Origin: RGIG8748 sp045532255
GTDB taxonomy: Bacteria > Bacillota > Clostridia > UMGS1810
Length of the DNA stretch: 6,983 nucleotides
Direction of reading: 5' to 3'
NCBI GenBank assembly: GCA_045532255.1
Contig: JAZSFO010000029.1
Location: 1 to 6,983, forward strand
In this document: one piece after another, positions 5,806-6,983 of the stretch
How positions within the stretch are numbered: position 1 is the first letter of the stretch
Layout: each line of letters opens with the position of its first letter
Program-made: the position numbers and the translations under genes
Notes under the pieces: model-generated
What the model was told of the DNA's origin: nothing
The model's database searches: none
Seen by the model: only the letters and a program-made list of their open reading frames with translations

Positions 5806-6821
5806 TCGGTTTCCTCTTTTTCCATAGATGCACAAATCGCACTTGCAGCCGCGGATATTGAAGCGTTTGCAGAATTTATATCGCAATCGCTTGCCATAGC
5901 AACAAATACAAAGCTTCCCGAAGGTGTTGTTATTATACCGCCGTCAAATGTCTCGTCTGCGGTTTCAAATGACAGATTTGCAACACTTGAGCCTTGGGGC
6001 AGAGATGAAGCAATCTTGTTATCTACAGAATTTGCCCTCATCTTTGAGTACATATCGCTGTACGGGAAGAAGGTTGTATTGTCATACATCTTCCTCATAA
6101 GTTTAATAAGGTCCTCAGAGGTGGTATAGCTCTCCATACCGCTTCCTATACCGCCCGCAAAGACAGTATTGGCATAACCCTTGGATGCAAAATATGCATT
6201 GAGCTTTTCTGTTCCGAAATGTTGTATAAGAAGATTTGCCGCCTCGACACTTCCGCCCGAAAACGCAGAAGTCATAAGGTCTCTTCCAAGGTGTCCCGCA
6301 ACATCGGTATAATAGTCGAATTGTCCTATGTATATTGCATTGCTTACATATTCCACAAGAAATGCACCCATTGCCGCAGAATTGTATATTTTTTCTGTAT
6401 TATTGATATATGTGTAGCCATCACCCAAGTTATAAAGTCCGTATGAATATGTGCCCTCCAGCTCCGAGAATGCCTTGTCCGCAGACTTAGATTCAGTTGA
6501 CGGTGTTCCCATTGATGAATTTGGCTTTTTGGTCTCTTTTTTTGTTTTTACCTCAGGCTTGTTTTCGGGTTCCTTTTCCGTTTTTGGCTTTGTTTCCTTT
6601 ATCTCCTGCTTAACGGTTTCCTGAACCTTGGGCGGTTTGGTCTCCTGATTATAGCTGAGCCAAAGTCGTGCAATAGAACCAACAAAAACACAAAGCACAG
6701 CAATTATTGCAATACATATAATAAGTGCAATTGTATTTTTGTTGTTTTTCTTTTTCTTCTGCATTGCAGGAAGCGGTTTTCGCCCTGTATTGACAAAAAG
6801 CGTACTGCTTTCAAATTTCAT
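5802..6821 (-). CDS. Membrane-anchored beta-lactamase-fold protein, probably catalytically inactive
   Basis: The 339-residue product has a short basic cytoplasmic N-terminus (Lys-rich at 15-29) and one membrane segment (about 30-57). A Lys/Glu/Pro-rich linker (about 60-105) suited to crossing the cell wall follows, then an extracellular domain (about 118-335) resembling class A beta-lactamase / D,D-peptidase-like serine hydrolases. Family landmarks are SAAMGAF at the SxxK site, EAANLLIQHFG after the SDN site, YTTSEDLIKLMRKMY and GGIITTPSGSFVFVAMAS. The catalytic residues appear replaced: SxxK reads Ala150-M-G-Ala153, the SDN position reads G-S-V (190-192) and the KTG position reads L-S-F (283-285). 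A binding or scaffold role at the envelope is more likely than hydrolysis. Start: GGAGG lies 9 bases before ATG. It follows gpsA by 15 bases and overlaps the next gene as ATGA. Its link to methionine synthesis is unclear. Confidence 0.82.
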   Translation of the reverse strand: MKFESSTLFVNTGRKPLPAMQKKKKNNKNTIALIICIAIIAVLCVFVGSIARLWLSYNQETKPPKVQETVKQEIKETKPKTEKEPENKPEVKTKKETKKPNSSMGTPSTESKSADKAFSELEGTYSYGLYNLGDGYTYINNTEKIYNSAAMGAFLVEYVSNAIYIGQFDYYTDVAGHLGRDLMTSAFSGGSVEAANLLIQHFGTEKLNAYFASKGYANTVFAGGIGSGMESYTTSEDLIKLMRKMYDNTTFFPYSDMYSKMRANSVDNKIASSLPQGSSVANLSFETADETFDGGIITTPSGSFVFVAMASDCDINSANASISAAASAICASMEKEETE

Positions 6822-6836
6822 AAAATATTACCTCCG

Positions 6837-6983
6837 TTATGCCTCATTCTTGGGGCTTCTTCCCATCAGAAGATCTGTGGCTTCTTTTGCCTTTGTTTCT
6901 CCCGAAAGAACCCTGTACATAGCATTAACTATCGGCATCTCCACGCCGTAATCTATCGAAAGTCTGTGGGCACTATAGCATGC
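6837..6983 (-). CDS. gpsA: Glycerol-3-phosphate dehydrogenase [NAD(P)+], C-terminal 48 residues (cut by the window edge)
   Basis: GpsA reduces dihydroxyacetone phosphate to sn-glycerol 3-phosphate for phospholipid synthesis. Only the last 48 codons are visible. They include AHRLSIDYGVEMPIVNAMYR, which matches the conserved C-terminal GVEMPI-xxxVYxVL pattern of the family, then a KEATDLLMGR tail as in many GpsA proteins. The catalytic and nucleotide-binding parts lie beyond the right edge. The ribosome binding site of the next gene (GGAGG) begins within a few bases of this stop codon, so the two are likely co-transcribed. The identification rests on a short segment. Confidence 0.85.
   Translation of the reverse strand, partial: ACYSAHRLSIDYGVEMPIVNAMYRVLSGETKAKEATDLLMGRSPKNEA

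Noticed and set aside
5806..5886. A 27-codon upstream extension of the reactivation-domain protein.
   Set aside because: It would overlap the preceding gene deeply and lacks a ribosome binding site. The ATGA overlap start at 5805 with GAGGA upstream is far better.

Overview
All seven genes in this window lie on the minus strand, so transcription runs from high to low coordinates. The gene set suggests a low-to-moderate GC Bacillota of the Clostridia, possibly a gut Oscillospiraceae-type organism. The evidence is the rplU-prp-rpmA-obg order, an L27 protein with a Prp-cleavable N-terminal extension, a split cobalamin-dependent methionine synthase, and a group IIC-type intron. No species-level claim can be made from the sequence.

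Right half (6983 down to 2864): an apparent operon made of the 3' end of gpsA (glycerol-3-phosphate dehydrogenase), a membrane-anchored beta-lactamase-fold protein that appears to have lost all its catalytic residues, a stand-alone methionine synthase reactivation domain, and a 781-residue MetH lacking that domain. The last three genes are joined by 4-base ATGA stop/start overlaps, so they are probably co-translated. The reactivation protein and MetH together supply the four-module function that E. coli MetH carries on one chain.

Middle (2841 down to 1731): a promoter matching the sigma-A consensus exactly (TTGACA, 17 bases, TATAAT), then a structured leader of about 80 bases, then rplU (L21), prp (the cysteine protease that trims L27) and rpmA (L27), ending at a strong intrinsic terminator.

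Left (1730 down to 1): a 244-base foldback, MITE-like element with perfect 25-base terminal inverted repeats separates rpmA from obg and ends just before the obg ribosome binding site. obg (ribosome-assembly GTPase) is followed by a strong terminator. Directly after its U-tract begins what looks like the 5' end of a group IIC intron, which continues past the left edge. The two mobile-type elements flank obg on both sides and are the most unusual content. No wholly new multi-gene system is evident; the candidates for new biology are the foldback element and the catalytically dead beta-lactamase-like protein.
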